Below are positions 1-5,498 of a stretch of DNA of 5,498 nucleotides, in pieces. Each line of letters opens with the position of its first letter. Within the stretch, counting starts at the first letter, position 1. This stretch comes from Sulfurovum sp. GTDB lineage: Bacteria; Campylobacterota; Campylobacteria; Campylobacterales; Sulfurovaceae. Location: assembly GCA_003978395.1 (NCBI GenBank), contig QNZV01000168.1:1-5498 (forward strand), written 5' to 3'. The notes below the pieces were generated by a model. It searched no databases, was not told the DNA's origin, and was given only the letters and a program-made list of their open reading frames with translations. Both the position numbers and the translations under genes were made by a program.

Positions 1-163
1 TTGCTATGGCTTCTTGGGCTTGTTCTACTAAAAACTCTTTTAAGTTGCCTTTTTCATCTTCATTTTTTATAAAAGTAAACTGCTCTACAGTACGCTCGGA
101 TTCAAGTTGGGCGATTGTATGCTCGGTCTGTTTGGTAATAATAATACCTGAAGCTAAATACAT
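1..163 (-). CDS. holB: DNA polymerase III delta' subunit, N-terminal part (truncated by window edge)
   Basis: An open frame starts at ATG 163-161, one base after the hobA stop codon, and runs off the window edge, giving 54 residues (MYLASGIIITKQTEHT at the start). The short beta-strand-like SGIIIT followed by a charged helical stretch fits the start of the short, diverged delta' proteins of Campylobacterota. The fragment is too short to show any diagnostic motif. The assignment therefore rests mainly on position: in Helicobacter pylori, as I recall it, holB directly follows hobA, with folP next. Delta' is part of the clamp-loader complex that places the sliding clamp on DNA during replication. 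No clear Shine-Dalgarno sequence precedes the start, so translation is probably coupled to hobA. The rest of the gene, outside the window, would settle the identity. Confidence 0.6.
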   Translation of the reverse strand, partial: MYLASGIIITKQTEHTIAQLESERTVEQFTFIKNEDEKGNLKEFLVEQAQEAIA

Positions 164-164
164 A

Positions 165-710
165 CTATTGTAACTTTATTTCACCAAATAGTGAAGCATC
201 AATAGTTTTGTTAAAGAGTTTAAAAAGCTGAATCAGTCGAATATCCAAGGATAAACCACCATTACGAATATAGAAACTGTTTGGAACATCTCCATCAATA
301 ATCCATAAAAAATTTTCATCGCTTCTAAATGTAAACTTCGTATAAGAACTCTCGGCTGAACCAATGTACCAAATGAAATATCCAGCAGGATAGGAGATAC
401 TTAACATATCTTCGAGTAAATCCAACTCTTGGGTGCTTTTCATTCTATCTAAATTTGGGAACATGGATTTTAGAGTATACAAAGGAATAAAAGGTCGTTC
501 ATTTCCTAAATTATTCATTTTACTAGCTACATATTTTGCAAACCATCCTCTGGAATCATCTGTTAAAATTAGAATTGTCTGCCCCTCTAATATTTTAGAG
601 ACAGCATCTTGAACGACAGGAACCCAATCATAACGACACTCTTCCATCCAAGAAAAAGAGGAGTCTTCTTTTCGGATGGTATCTAAAGTCCAGTTTAATA
701 ATGAGGTCAT
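165..710 (-). CDS. hobA: HobA, DnaA-binding initiator of chromosome replication
   Basis: This 181-residue protein matches the length of Helicobacter pylori HobA (about 180) and shares recognisable blocks with it: SWMEE near residue 20, GQTILILTDDSRGWF at 43-57, ERPFIPL at 71-77, NFLWIIDG at 133-140 and LIQLFKLFN at 159-167. Known for the family: HobA is a tetramer with a SIS-like fold, structurally related to E. coli DiaA, that binds the N-terminal domains of DnaA and promotes assembly at oriC. It is cytoplasmic. It has no membrane segment or signal peptide. The ATG shares its A with the lysC stop (TAATG), and the preceding bases hold no convincing Shine-Dalgarno sequence, so translation by reinitiation after lysC is likely (inference). 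The protein is poorly conserved in sequence, so the call relies on several short blocks plus the gene order. Confidence 0.88.
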   Translation of the reverse strand: MTSLLNWTLDTIRKEDSSFSWMEECRYDWVPVVQDAVSKILEGQTILILTDDSRGWFAKYVASKMNNLGNERPFIPLYTLKSMFPNLDRMKSTQELDLLEDMLSISYPAGYFIWYIGSAESSYTKFTFRSDENFLWIIDGDVPNSFYIRNGGLSLDIRLIQLFKLFNKTIDASLFGEIKLQ

Positions 711-1918
711 TATTTATCTAAATCATAACTTGCATGAAGTGTACGAACGGCTAACTCTGCATATTTTTCTGCAATAATCATAGATACTTTAATCTCTGAT
801 GTAGAAATCATCTCTATATTAATATTTTCCTCGGCTAAAGCACAAAATGCTGTAGCTGCCACACCTGCATGAGATTTCATACCCACACCAACAACAGATA
901 CTTTACAGACAGAATCATCTAAATCCATTCCACCAATATCATGGTCAAATGCTTCTATTACAGATTTTGCTTGGTCTAATTCAGAAGCAGGAACGGTAAA
1001 GCCTAGATTTGTTGTTCCATCTGTAGTTGAAGCATTTTGAATAATCATGTCTACATTTACATTGTTTTTTGCCAACTTAGAGAAAACCTCTGCTGCAATA
1101 CCAGGTTTATCTGAAACCTCTCTAATTGTTACTCTTGCTTGATTTCTATCCAACGCAATACCACTTACTAAAACTGCTTCCATATCTTCTGTCTCCTCTC
1201 CAATTACTGTTCCTTCTGCATCTGAAAAAGAACTCTTTGCTACCATCTTAACATTTAATTTTTTTGCCAACTCTACTGAACGGTTTTGTAGAACTTTTGC
1301 TCCAAGTGAAGCCAATTCTAACATCTCATCATAAGAGATAAAATCCATTTTTTTAGCTTTTGGCTCTATTCTTGGGTCTGTAGTATAGATACCATCAACA
1401 TCACTATAGATTTCACAAGCATCTGCATTTAATGCACCTGCAATAGCCACAGCAGAAAGGTCTGAACCACCACGTCCAAGCGTTGTTACTGAACCCGATT
1501 CATTAATTCCTTGAAATCCTGCTACGATAATTACTTTGCCCTCATCAAGCTCTTTTTGCATTGCTCTTGGGTCTATTGTCTCAATTCGTGCATAGGTATG
1601 ATTGTTATCTGTCATAATTCCTGCTTGGCGACCTGTCATTGCAATAGCAGGTACACCTTGCTCTTGTAGTGCAATCGCTAAAAGTGATGCTGTAACACGT
1701 TCCCCTGAACTCAAAAGCATGTCCATTTCACGTTTTGAAGGATTTGATGAAAAATGATTTGCATAATCTATCAACTTATTGGTCTCTCCACTCATTGCAG
1801 AGACAACCACGACAATGTCGTTACCCTCTTTTTTGGCTTTTGCCACACGTGTTGTCACGTTCTCTATTCTCTCTAGGCTTCCCACACTTGTTCCACCATA
1901 TTTATGTACGATTAACAT
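710..1918 (-). CDS. lysC: Aspartate kinase (aspartokinase), feedback-regulated type
   Basis: The enzyme phosphorylates L-aspartate with ATP to 4-phospho-aspartate, the first step towards lysine, diaminopimelate, threonine and methionine. The 402 residues give a standard monofunctional aspartokinase. The N-terminal kinase domain (about 1-240) opens with KYGGTSVG at 6-13 and contains SSGERVTASLLA at 70-81, GRGGSDLSA at 148-156 and YSDVDGIYTTDPR at 171-183. Two ACT domains follow (about 265-320 and 340-400), with VSDKPGIAAEVF at 268-279 and VGVGMKSHAGVAA at 343-355. These are the usual sites for lysine and/or threonine feedback inhibition. The gene overlaps the end of rppH by 17 bases. Its Shine-Dalgarno sequence (AAGGA at 1933-1929, 10 bases before the ATG) lies inside rppH. 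No homoserine dehydrogenase domain is fused. An internal start at codon 246 may give a separate regulatory subunit (see the entry at 1181-1201). Confidence 0.97.
   Translation of the reverse strand: MLIVHKYGGTSVGSLERIENVTTRVAKAKKEGNDIVVVVSAMSGETNKLIDYANHFSSNPSKREMDMLLSSGERVTASLLAIALQEQGVPAIAMTGRQAGIMTDNNHTYARIETIDPRAMQKELDEGKVIIVAGFQGINESGSVTTLGRGGSDLSAVAIAGALNADACEIYSDVDGIYTTDPRIEPKAKKMDFISYDEMLELASLGAKVLQNRSVELAKKLNVKMVAKSSFSDAEGTVIGEETEDMEAVLVSGIALDRNQARVTIREVSDKPGIAAEVFSKLAKNNVNVDMIIQNASTTDGTTNLGFTVPASELDQAKSVIEAFDHDIGGMDLDDSVCKVSVVGVGMKSHAGVAATAFCALAEENINIEMISTSEIKVSMIIAEKYAELAVRTLHASYDLDK
1181..1201 (-). promoter_or_regulatory. Internal ribosome-binding site and start within lysC (possible beta subunit)
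   Basis: On the minus strand GGAGAGGAG (1201-1193) is followed by nine bases and an in-frame ATG at 1183-1181, codon 246 of lysC. This Shine-Dalgarno match is stronger than the one in front of the full-length gene. Starting there would give a 157-residue protein (MEAVLVSGIALD...) made of just the two ACT domains. In Bacillus subtilis aspartokinase II and in Corynebacterium glutamicum, an internal in-frame start near the same place makes the beta subunit of an alpha2-beta2 enzyme. That this happens here is inference. The GGAG string also encodes residues G-E-E-T, so chance or protein constraint could explain it. Confidence 0.5.
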
Positions 1919-2396
1919 TAACTATATGTCCTTCCCTTATAAAATGTTCTATCACACGTCTGTAAACGTGTCGTTTAAAAAAAGTCGCTTTTTTTAGCAA
2001 CTGCTTATACTCTACATACTTGTAATCTTCAAACTCAGGTTCGTGAAAATCATCCAATTTAATTTCGGCACAGTTATGTAACTTAACCAAAAAATATTTT
2101 TGTGTCTGCCCATCAAATGGATACATTTTACGAGCAAGTACACCAATAGGAAAATCATAGGTTATCCAATAGGGATATTCAGCTATAATATCTACATCAC
2201 AACAGCCTATCTCTTCTTGTAATTCACGAAGTAAGGCCTCTTTTGGAGTCTCTCCCTTATCAATACCACCTTGTGGAAATTGCCACGTGTTCTTCACATC
2301 AGAACGTTTACCTAAAAAAAATTCACATTTCTGTGGATAATCTGAAGAGAGTATAACAGCTGCAACATTTGGGCGATAACGCTTCTTTGTTGCCAT
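1902..2396 (-). CDS. rppH: RNA pyrophosphohydrolase, Nudix family
   Basis: RppH removes pyrophosphate from the 5' triphosphate end of mRNA, and the resulting monophosphate makes the transcript a better target for ribonucleases. The 164-residue protein is close to E. coli RppH (176). Seen in the sequence: YRPNVAAVI at 7-15, the RppH-type WQFPQGG at 38-44, and a full Nudix box G43-x5-E49-x7-R57-E58-L59-x-E61-E62-x-G64-C65. Glutamates E58, E61 and E62 are the expected metal ligands. Cysteine replaces the usual aliphatic residue at the last box position. A Y-F-L-V-K strand lies at 101-105. The older name for such genes in this phylum is nudH/invA (dinucleoside polyphosphate hydrolase), and activity on those substrates remains possible. 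ATG 2396-2394 gives the normal MATKKRYRPN start; its Shine-Dalgarno sequence is weak. It is the first gene of the minus-strand operon and overlaps lysC. Confidence 0.93.
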   Translation of the reverse strand: MATKKRYRPNVAAVILSSDYPQKCEFFLGKRSDVKNTWQFPQGGIDKGETPKEALLRELQEEIGCCDVDIIAEYPYWITYDFPIGVLARKMYPFDGQTQKYFLVKLHNCAEIKLDDFHEPEFEDYKYVEYKQLLKKATFFKRHVYRRVIEHFIREGHIVNVNRT

Positions 2397-2467
2397 TTCT
2401 ATTACTCATCTTTCATCATTATTTCGCTAAAATTCTATCCAAATCTTGATTAATAAATGGTGTAACA
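2397..2467. promoter_or_regulatory. Divergent promoter region between rppH and hemW
   Basis: These 71 bases separate two divergent start codons, so both promoters probably lie here. On the plus strand TAAAAT at 2428-2433 is a 5/6 match to the -10 consensus and would leave an untranslated leader of roughly 27 bases before hemW. On the minus strand TAGAAT at 2437-2432 is also 5/6, with TTTGGA just upstream, and would start the rppH-lysC-hobA-holB operon. The two boxes overlap by two bases. Neither has a good -35 box, which is normal for sigma-70 promoters in Campylobacterota. The transcription starts are inferred. Confidence 0.35.
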
Positions 2468-3523
2468 ATGCTTCTATATATTCATATCCCTTACTGTGAC
2501 TCTAAATGCCACTACTGCTCTTTTAACTCTTATGTTGATAAATTTGATACACGAAAGAGCTATATGTTCGCTTTAGAGAAACAGCTAAGATATGAACTCG
2601 AACTTTTTCAAGTTACAAAGCAGAGTATCGAAACTGTTTTTATAGGTGGAGGGACTCCATCGACTATTACCCCCTCGCTATATAAACCCATATTCGATTT
2701 ACTACAGCCATTACTTAAAAAAGATGCTGAAATAACCACCGAAGCCAATCCAAATTCAGCTACAAAAAAATGGCTTCAAGGCATGTTTAACTTAGGTATA
2801 AATAGAGTCTCTTTTGGAGTACAAAGCTTTAATAGAACAAAACTTAAAGAACTAAACAGAGTTCACTCTCCTCAAAATGCGATACAAGCAATAAACGATG
2901 CAAAAGAGGTTGGTTTTAAAAACCTCTCTTTAGACCTCATCTATAATTACCAAGGCGATACAAAAGAGCTTTTAAAATCGGACATAGACCAAGCCTTTAA
3001 ACTTCCTATTAATCACATTTCAGCCTATGAGTTAACCATTGAGGGGGGAACAAAATTTGCTCAAACCCCAACTGTTCGCCAAGAAGATGATGAGTTGGCT
3101 TTTTTTGTAGCCGATGAGATTACAAAACAGGGATTTAGCCATTATGAAATTTCTAATTTTGGAACATACCAAAGTAGACACAACAAAGGCTACTGGGAAC
3201 TCAAAGAGTACATGGGCGTAGGTGCAGGAGCAGTTGGTTTTAGAAAAAACATTCGCTATTACCCCACAACCGATATAGACATCTATATAAAAGAGCCACT
3301 AAACATCCATGAAGAGCATCTAACAGAAGAAGAACTATTAACCGAAAAACTCTTTTTAGGATTGCGTTCAACTATTGGAATAAAAGAAGATATTTTAGAT
3401 GAACTGATGAAACAACGAGCTGATTTTTTAGTAGAGAAAGAGAAATTAACAAAAGATAAAAATATCTATAAAAATAAAAATTATTTTATATCGGATGAGT
3501 TAGTGCTTTATATTTTAGGGTAA
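2468..3523 (+). CDS. hemW: Radical SAM heme chaperone HemW (HemN-like)
   Basis: The 351-residue protein is a radical S-adenosylmethionine family member. The iron-sulfur cluster motif CX3CX2C is C10, C14, C17, followed by S18-F19. True coproporphyrinogen dehydrogenase HemN has a fourth cysteine at that last position, whereas HemW has an aromatic residue, as here. Other family motifs are GGGTPS at 60-65, EANP at 92-95, NRVSFGVQSF at 112-121, and the HNxxYW heme-binding signature of HemW as HNKGYW at 238-243, followed by GVGAGAVGF at 250-258. The C-terminal HemN-type domain (about 285-351) is short and lysine-rich; E. coli HemW has 378 residues. HemW is known to bind heme and deliver it to respiratory enzymes rather than make porphyrin. 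Older annotations call such genes hemN or coproporphyrinogen III oxidase. The start is fixed by an in-frame TGA at 2447-2449; ATG 2468 is the first usable start after it. The gene points away from rppH. Confidence 0.92.
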   Translation: MLLYIHIPYCDSKCHYCSFNSYVDKFDTRKSYMFALEKQLRYELELFQVTKQSIETVFIGGGTPSTITPSLYKPIFDLLQPLLKKDAEITTEANPNSATKKWLQGMFNLGINRVSFGVQSFNRTKLKELNRVHSPQNAIQAINDAKEVGFKNLSLDLIYNYQGDTKELLKSDIDQAFKLPINHISAYELTIEGGTKFAQTPTVRQEDDELAFFVADEITKQGFSHYEISNFGTYQSRHNKGYWELKEYMGVGAGAVGFRKNIRYYPTTDIDIYIKEPLNIHEEHLTEEELLTEKLFLGLRSTIGIKEDILDELMKQRADFLVEKEKLTKDKNIYKNKNYFISDELVLYILG

Positions 3524-3719
3524 TGTATAACTATAATAAACAATAAATCAACCAAACCGTTAATAATTAGTTAATATTTTTTATATATACTTTTATCTTT
3601 ATTATTTAAAAAATTTTAAATAAAGGAGATGTCTTCACATTATAAACTAAACACGCAATCACGCGTAAACCCTTCCCCCAGCTCTACTTTTATAACCATT
3701 CTTATAACAAGGAGACAAA
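3524..3719. other. Structured, AT-rich intergenic leader before the ABC exporter gene
   Basis: This 196-base gap holds no established gene. The first half is almost pure A/T, with a T-run (ATTTTTTATATATAC) that could serve as a promoter element or help transcription stop after hemW. I find no GC-rich hairpin followed by a T-tract, so no standard terminator is called. The middle holds the inverted repeat described separately. The second half is unlike the first, with a C-rich patch (CCCTTCCCCCAGC at 3670-3682). TATAAA at 3641-3646 and TATAAC at 3691-3696 are possible -10 boxes, both without a -35 partner. An open frame of 34 codons (3629-3733) begins directly against AAAGGAG and ends inside the exporter gene; I do not count it as a gene. 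Confidence 0.5.
3602..3623. repeat. Perfect 10-bp inverted repeat with 2-base spacer
   Basis: TTATTTAAAA (3602-3611) and TTTTAAATAA (3614-3623) are exact reverse complements separated by AA. As RNA the pairing can continue outward, with one mismatch and three G-U pairs, so that UAUCUUU (3594-3600) faces GGAGAUG (3625-3631). The element could be an operator for a dimeric regulator of the downstream exporter, an RNA hairpin, or chance in very AT-rich DNA. It does not match a regulator site I recognise with confidence. Confidence 0.55.
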
Positions 3720-3722
3720 TTG
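3709..3722 (+). promoter_or_regulatory. Ribosome-binding site that fixes the TTG start of the ABC exporter
   Basis: AAGGAG at 3709-3714 lies five bases before TTG 3720-3722. No ATG or GTG in this frame is nearby, and translation from the TTG gives MITFDYLLQQ, a natural start about 16 residues before the first membrane segment. The TTG is therefore taken as the true start codon. It suggests reduced translation efficiency (inference). Confidence 0.8.
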
Positions 3723-5411
3723 ATTACTTTTGACTACTTACTACAACAAGTTCGTCTACATAAAAACAGCATTATTATTGCCAATATTATCGCCATACTG
3801 ATAACACTTATGAGTGTGCCTATTCCTCTGTTTATCCCATTTATCATTGATGAAATTATTATGGGAAAAGAGGGAAGCTTCGTTGCCTTTATTAGCAATT
3901 TCATAACTATAAACTCGCCTGAGTATTATATAGTGATAGTATTTATTGCTATTTTAATCATTCATGCCATTACCTCTCTGCTAGGAGTTTTTCGTGCGAG
4001 TTATTTGGATAAAGTGACCGAAGATATTCGGCTTAATATGCGTAAAAAACTACTCTTACACCTCAAAGATGTCTCGATGAGTGAATTTGATATGTTGGGT
4101 TCGGGTGCGACCTCTTCCAAAATGGGAACAGATATTGGCGTGGTTATTGGCTTTTTATCTAGCAGTATGGGTTACATCTTTACAGCGATTTTAAAGCTAA
4201 TTGGAATGTCAATTGTTCTGCTTTATCTTAACTGGAAGTTGGCATTGGTTATCTTGATTTTAAACCCTTTGGTGGTTAAGATATTTATCAAAGTCTTTAA
4301 AAAACTTTCTAAACTCATGAAAGAGAGAAATAAGAAAATTGCAAATTTCAACAACTCACTAGTAGAGAGTTTAGAGCTATTCAATCAGATTAGAGTACAA
4401 AACAGAGAAAATCATTTCTTTGATAAGGTAAATAGTGATGCTACTGATATACGAGATAAAAGTTATGAGTATAATGTAAAGTGGGAAAAATCATTAACAG
4501 GTGCTAGACTGCTTATGACTTATTCTGATACACTATTTAGAATGTTGGCTCTATACTTTGTTTTGCAAGGAGAGATGACCATAGGGGCGATGATGGCAAT
4601 TTTTATCTATGCAGGTATGGTTATACAGCCTATTAATCTTCTACTTAGATTTACTCAAAAATATCAAGATGCAAAAGAGGCCATGAGCAGACTAAATGAG
4701 ATTATGCAACTCAAAAAAGAGCCAAAATATGAGATGAAAATCGACCCATTTAAGAACAAAGAGACTGCTTCAATAGAGTTAAAAAACGTAACCTTTGCTT
4801 ATGATAAGAACAAAACAGTTTTAAAAGATTTTAATCTAAAAATAGAATCAGGGGAAAAAGTAGCTATCACAGGAGAGACAGGAAGTGGTAAAAGTACTCT
4901 AGCCAATATATTAATGGGGCTTTACCCTCTAAGTAGTGGAGAAATTTTTTATAATGGTGTCGAAATAAAAGAGATAGGGTATGAAAAAGTACGAGAACAC
5001 ATTGGGTTTGTACTTCAATCTCCATTAATGTTTAACTCAACCTTGCGTTACAATCTATCATTAGGAAGAGAGTACAGTGATGAAGAGATGTATGAAGCAT
5101 TAAGAGTGGCTCAACTTTATAAGTTTGTGGATGAGCTTCCTGAAAAGTTAGATACAATAGTAGGTAAAAATGGTACAAAACTCTCAGGTGGACAGCGACA
5201 ACGTTTGTCAATTGCAAGAGTATTATTGGACAAACCTAATGTTATTATTTTTGATGAGTCAACCTCTTCACTGGATACCAATACAGAAGACAAGCTACTA
5301 ACTGCCTTAGACAAATACATTAAAAATAAGACTATCATAACGATTGCACATCGACAGACAACAATTGATAAATCAGATAGAATTGTAAAGTTACATGTAA
5401 ATAAAGATTAA
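3720..5411 (+). CDS. ABC exporter, fused membrane and ATPase domains, cargo unknown
   Basis: This 563-residue protein has the layout of a homodimeric type IV (MsbA/HlyB-like) inner-membrane exporter half-transporter. Six predicted membrane segments lie near residues 17-46, 69-93, 140-170 (long), 174-191, 259-284 and 287-309. The ATPase domain (about 350-563) is complete: A-loop Y361, Walker A GETGSGKST at 385-393, Q-loop Q433 in VLQSP, exporter X-loop TIVGKNG at 479-485, signature LSGGQ at 488-492, Walker B NVIIFDE ending at D512-E513, D-loop SSLD at 516-519, and switch histidine H544. All catalytic residues are present, so it should be active. No C39 peptidase domain precedes the membrane part. 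The chain ends about ten residues after SDRIV, without the usual C-terminal E-x-G-T-H-x-E-L tail. No adaptor, outer-membrane partner or cargo gene is in the window, so lipid, peptide or drug export cannot be distinguished. It may be transcribed alone. Confidence 0.9.
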   Translation: MITFDYLLQQVRLHKNSIIIANIIAILITLMSVPIPLFIPFIIDEIIMGKEGSFVAFISNFITINSPEYYIVIVFIAILIIHAITSLLGVFRASYLDKVTEDIRLNMRKKLLLHLKDVSMSEFDMLGSGATSSKMGTDIGVVIGFLSSSMGYIFTAILKLIGMSIVLLYLNWKLALVILILNPLVVKIFIKVFKKLSKLMKERNKKIANFNNSLVESLELFNQIRVQNRENHFFDKVNSDATDIRDKSYEYNVKWEKSLTGARLLMTYSDTLFRMLALYFVLQGEMTIGAMMAIFIYAGMVIQPINLLLRFTQKYQDAKEAMSRLNEIMQLKKEPKYEMKIDPFKNKETASIELKNVTFAYDKNKTVLKDFNLKIESGEKVAITGETGSGKSTLANILMGLYPLSSGEIFYNGVEIKEIGYEKVREHIGFVLQSPLMFNSTLRYNLSLGREYSDEEMYEALRVAQLYKFVDELPEKLDTIVGKNGTKLSGGQRQRLSIARVLLDKPNVIIFDESTSSLDTNTEDKLLTALDKYIKNKTIITIAHRQTTIDKSDRIVKLHVNKD

Positions 5412-5418
5412 TTGTAAA

Positions 5419-5445
5419 CTCCTACCGTGCCTAATCGGCAAGGAG
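5419..5445 (+). other. Imperfect hairpin downstream of the ABC exporter
   Basis: CTCCT (5419-5423) pairs with AGGAG (5441-5445), and TGCC (5428-5431) pairs with GGCA (5437-5440) around the loop TAATC. ACCG is left as a four-base bulge on the 5' side only. It begins eight bases after the exporter stop codon. It could contribute to transcript ending or 3'-end stability, but the bases that follow (GGAAATATAATTTATT) are not a proper T-tract. The AAGGAGG within it looks like a ribosome-binding site, yet no ATG, GTG or TTG lies at a workable distance. No gene is recognised from here to the window end. Confidence 0.35.
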
Positions 5446-5498
5446 GGAAATATAATTTATTAAGTAGAAGTTATGAGTACAAGATAGTATCTTTTTCA

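Noticed and set aside
1735..1997. Two plus-strand open frames of 72 and 76 codons opposite lysC and rppH
   Set aside because: Both are shadows of well-supported minus-strand genes. They show no recognisable motif and an unnatural composition, and both run across the rppH/lysC junction.
2457..2465. Two-codon frame ATG GTG TAA just before the hemW start
   Set aside because: Such a short start-stop is expected by chance in AT-rich DNA, and there is no ribosome-binding site before it.
3524..3585. Possible rho-independent terminator after hemW (GTTAAT repeats followed by a T-run)
   Set aside because: GTTAAT at 3559-3564 and 3570-3575 is a direct repeat, not a stem. No stable GC-containing hairpin precedes ATTTTTTAT.
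5032..5338. Two minus-strand open frames opposite the exporter ATPase domain
   Set aside because: They lie entirely opposite the conserved ABC motifs (Q-loop to Walker B region), so the reading on the plus strand explains the sequence. No ribosome-binding site or domain was seen.
5427..5498. Plus-strand frame open from GTG 5427 to the window end, possibly a new gene or lost exporter tail
   Set aside because: It lies in the same frame as the exporter after two stops, its translation (VPNRQGGKYNLL...) does not resemble an ABC C-terminus, and AAGGAGG lies downstream of the GTG rather than upstream. It is too short to judge.
1..5498. CRISPR arrays, insertion sequences, tRNA or rRNA genes, toxin-antitoxin or phage-defence modules
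   Set aside because: No spaced repeats, transposase motifs, RNA-gene folds or defence-type domains are visible on either strand.

Overview
This AT-rich window looks like chromosomal DNA of a Campylobacterota (Epsilonproteobacteria) member, probably a free-living, Sulfurimonas/Arcobacter-like lineage. The main evidence is a recognisable HobA, a DnaA-binding protein known only from this phylum. It sits in the order rppH-lysC-hobA-holB beside a hemW gene, an arrangement I recall from Helicobacter pylori. The genus is an inference.

Minus strand, positions 2396 down to 1: a tightly packed operon. rppH (Nudix RNA pyrophosphohydrolase) overlaps lysC (aspartate kinase) by 17 bases. The lysC stop and the hobA start share one base (TAATG). 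hobA is followed one base later by the start of a gene that is probably holB (DNA polymerase III delta' subunit), cut by the window edge. The operon thus joins mRNA 5'-end processing, the committed step of the aspartate amino-acid family, and two replication proteins. lysC also carries a strong internal ribosome-binding site in front of an in-frame ATG, placed where other bacteria start a separate regulatory (beta) subunit.

Plus strand: hemW (2468-3523), a radical-SAM heme chaperone-like protein, diverges from rppH across a 71-base gap with two overlapping candidate -10 boxes. A 196-base intergenic stretch (3524-3719) follows. It is strongly AT-rich and holds a 10-bp perfect inverted repeat whose possible RNA hairpin extends over an AAAGGAG/ATG pair. 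Next is a single-chain ABC exporter (3720-5411) with a TTG start and a complete set of ATPase motifs; its cargo is unknown. The last 87 bases hold an imperfect hairpin and no recognisable gene.

I see no rRNA, tRNA, CRISPR array, insertion sequence or defence system. The genes are mostly conserved housekeeping genes. The points most worth checking are the internal lysC start, the coupling of hobA to lysC, and the structured leader ahead of the ABC exporter. I do not see convincing evidence of a wholly undescribed system.
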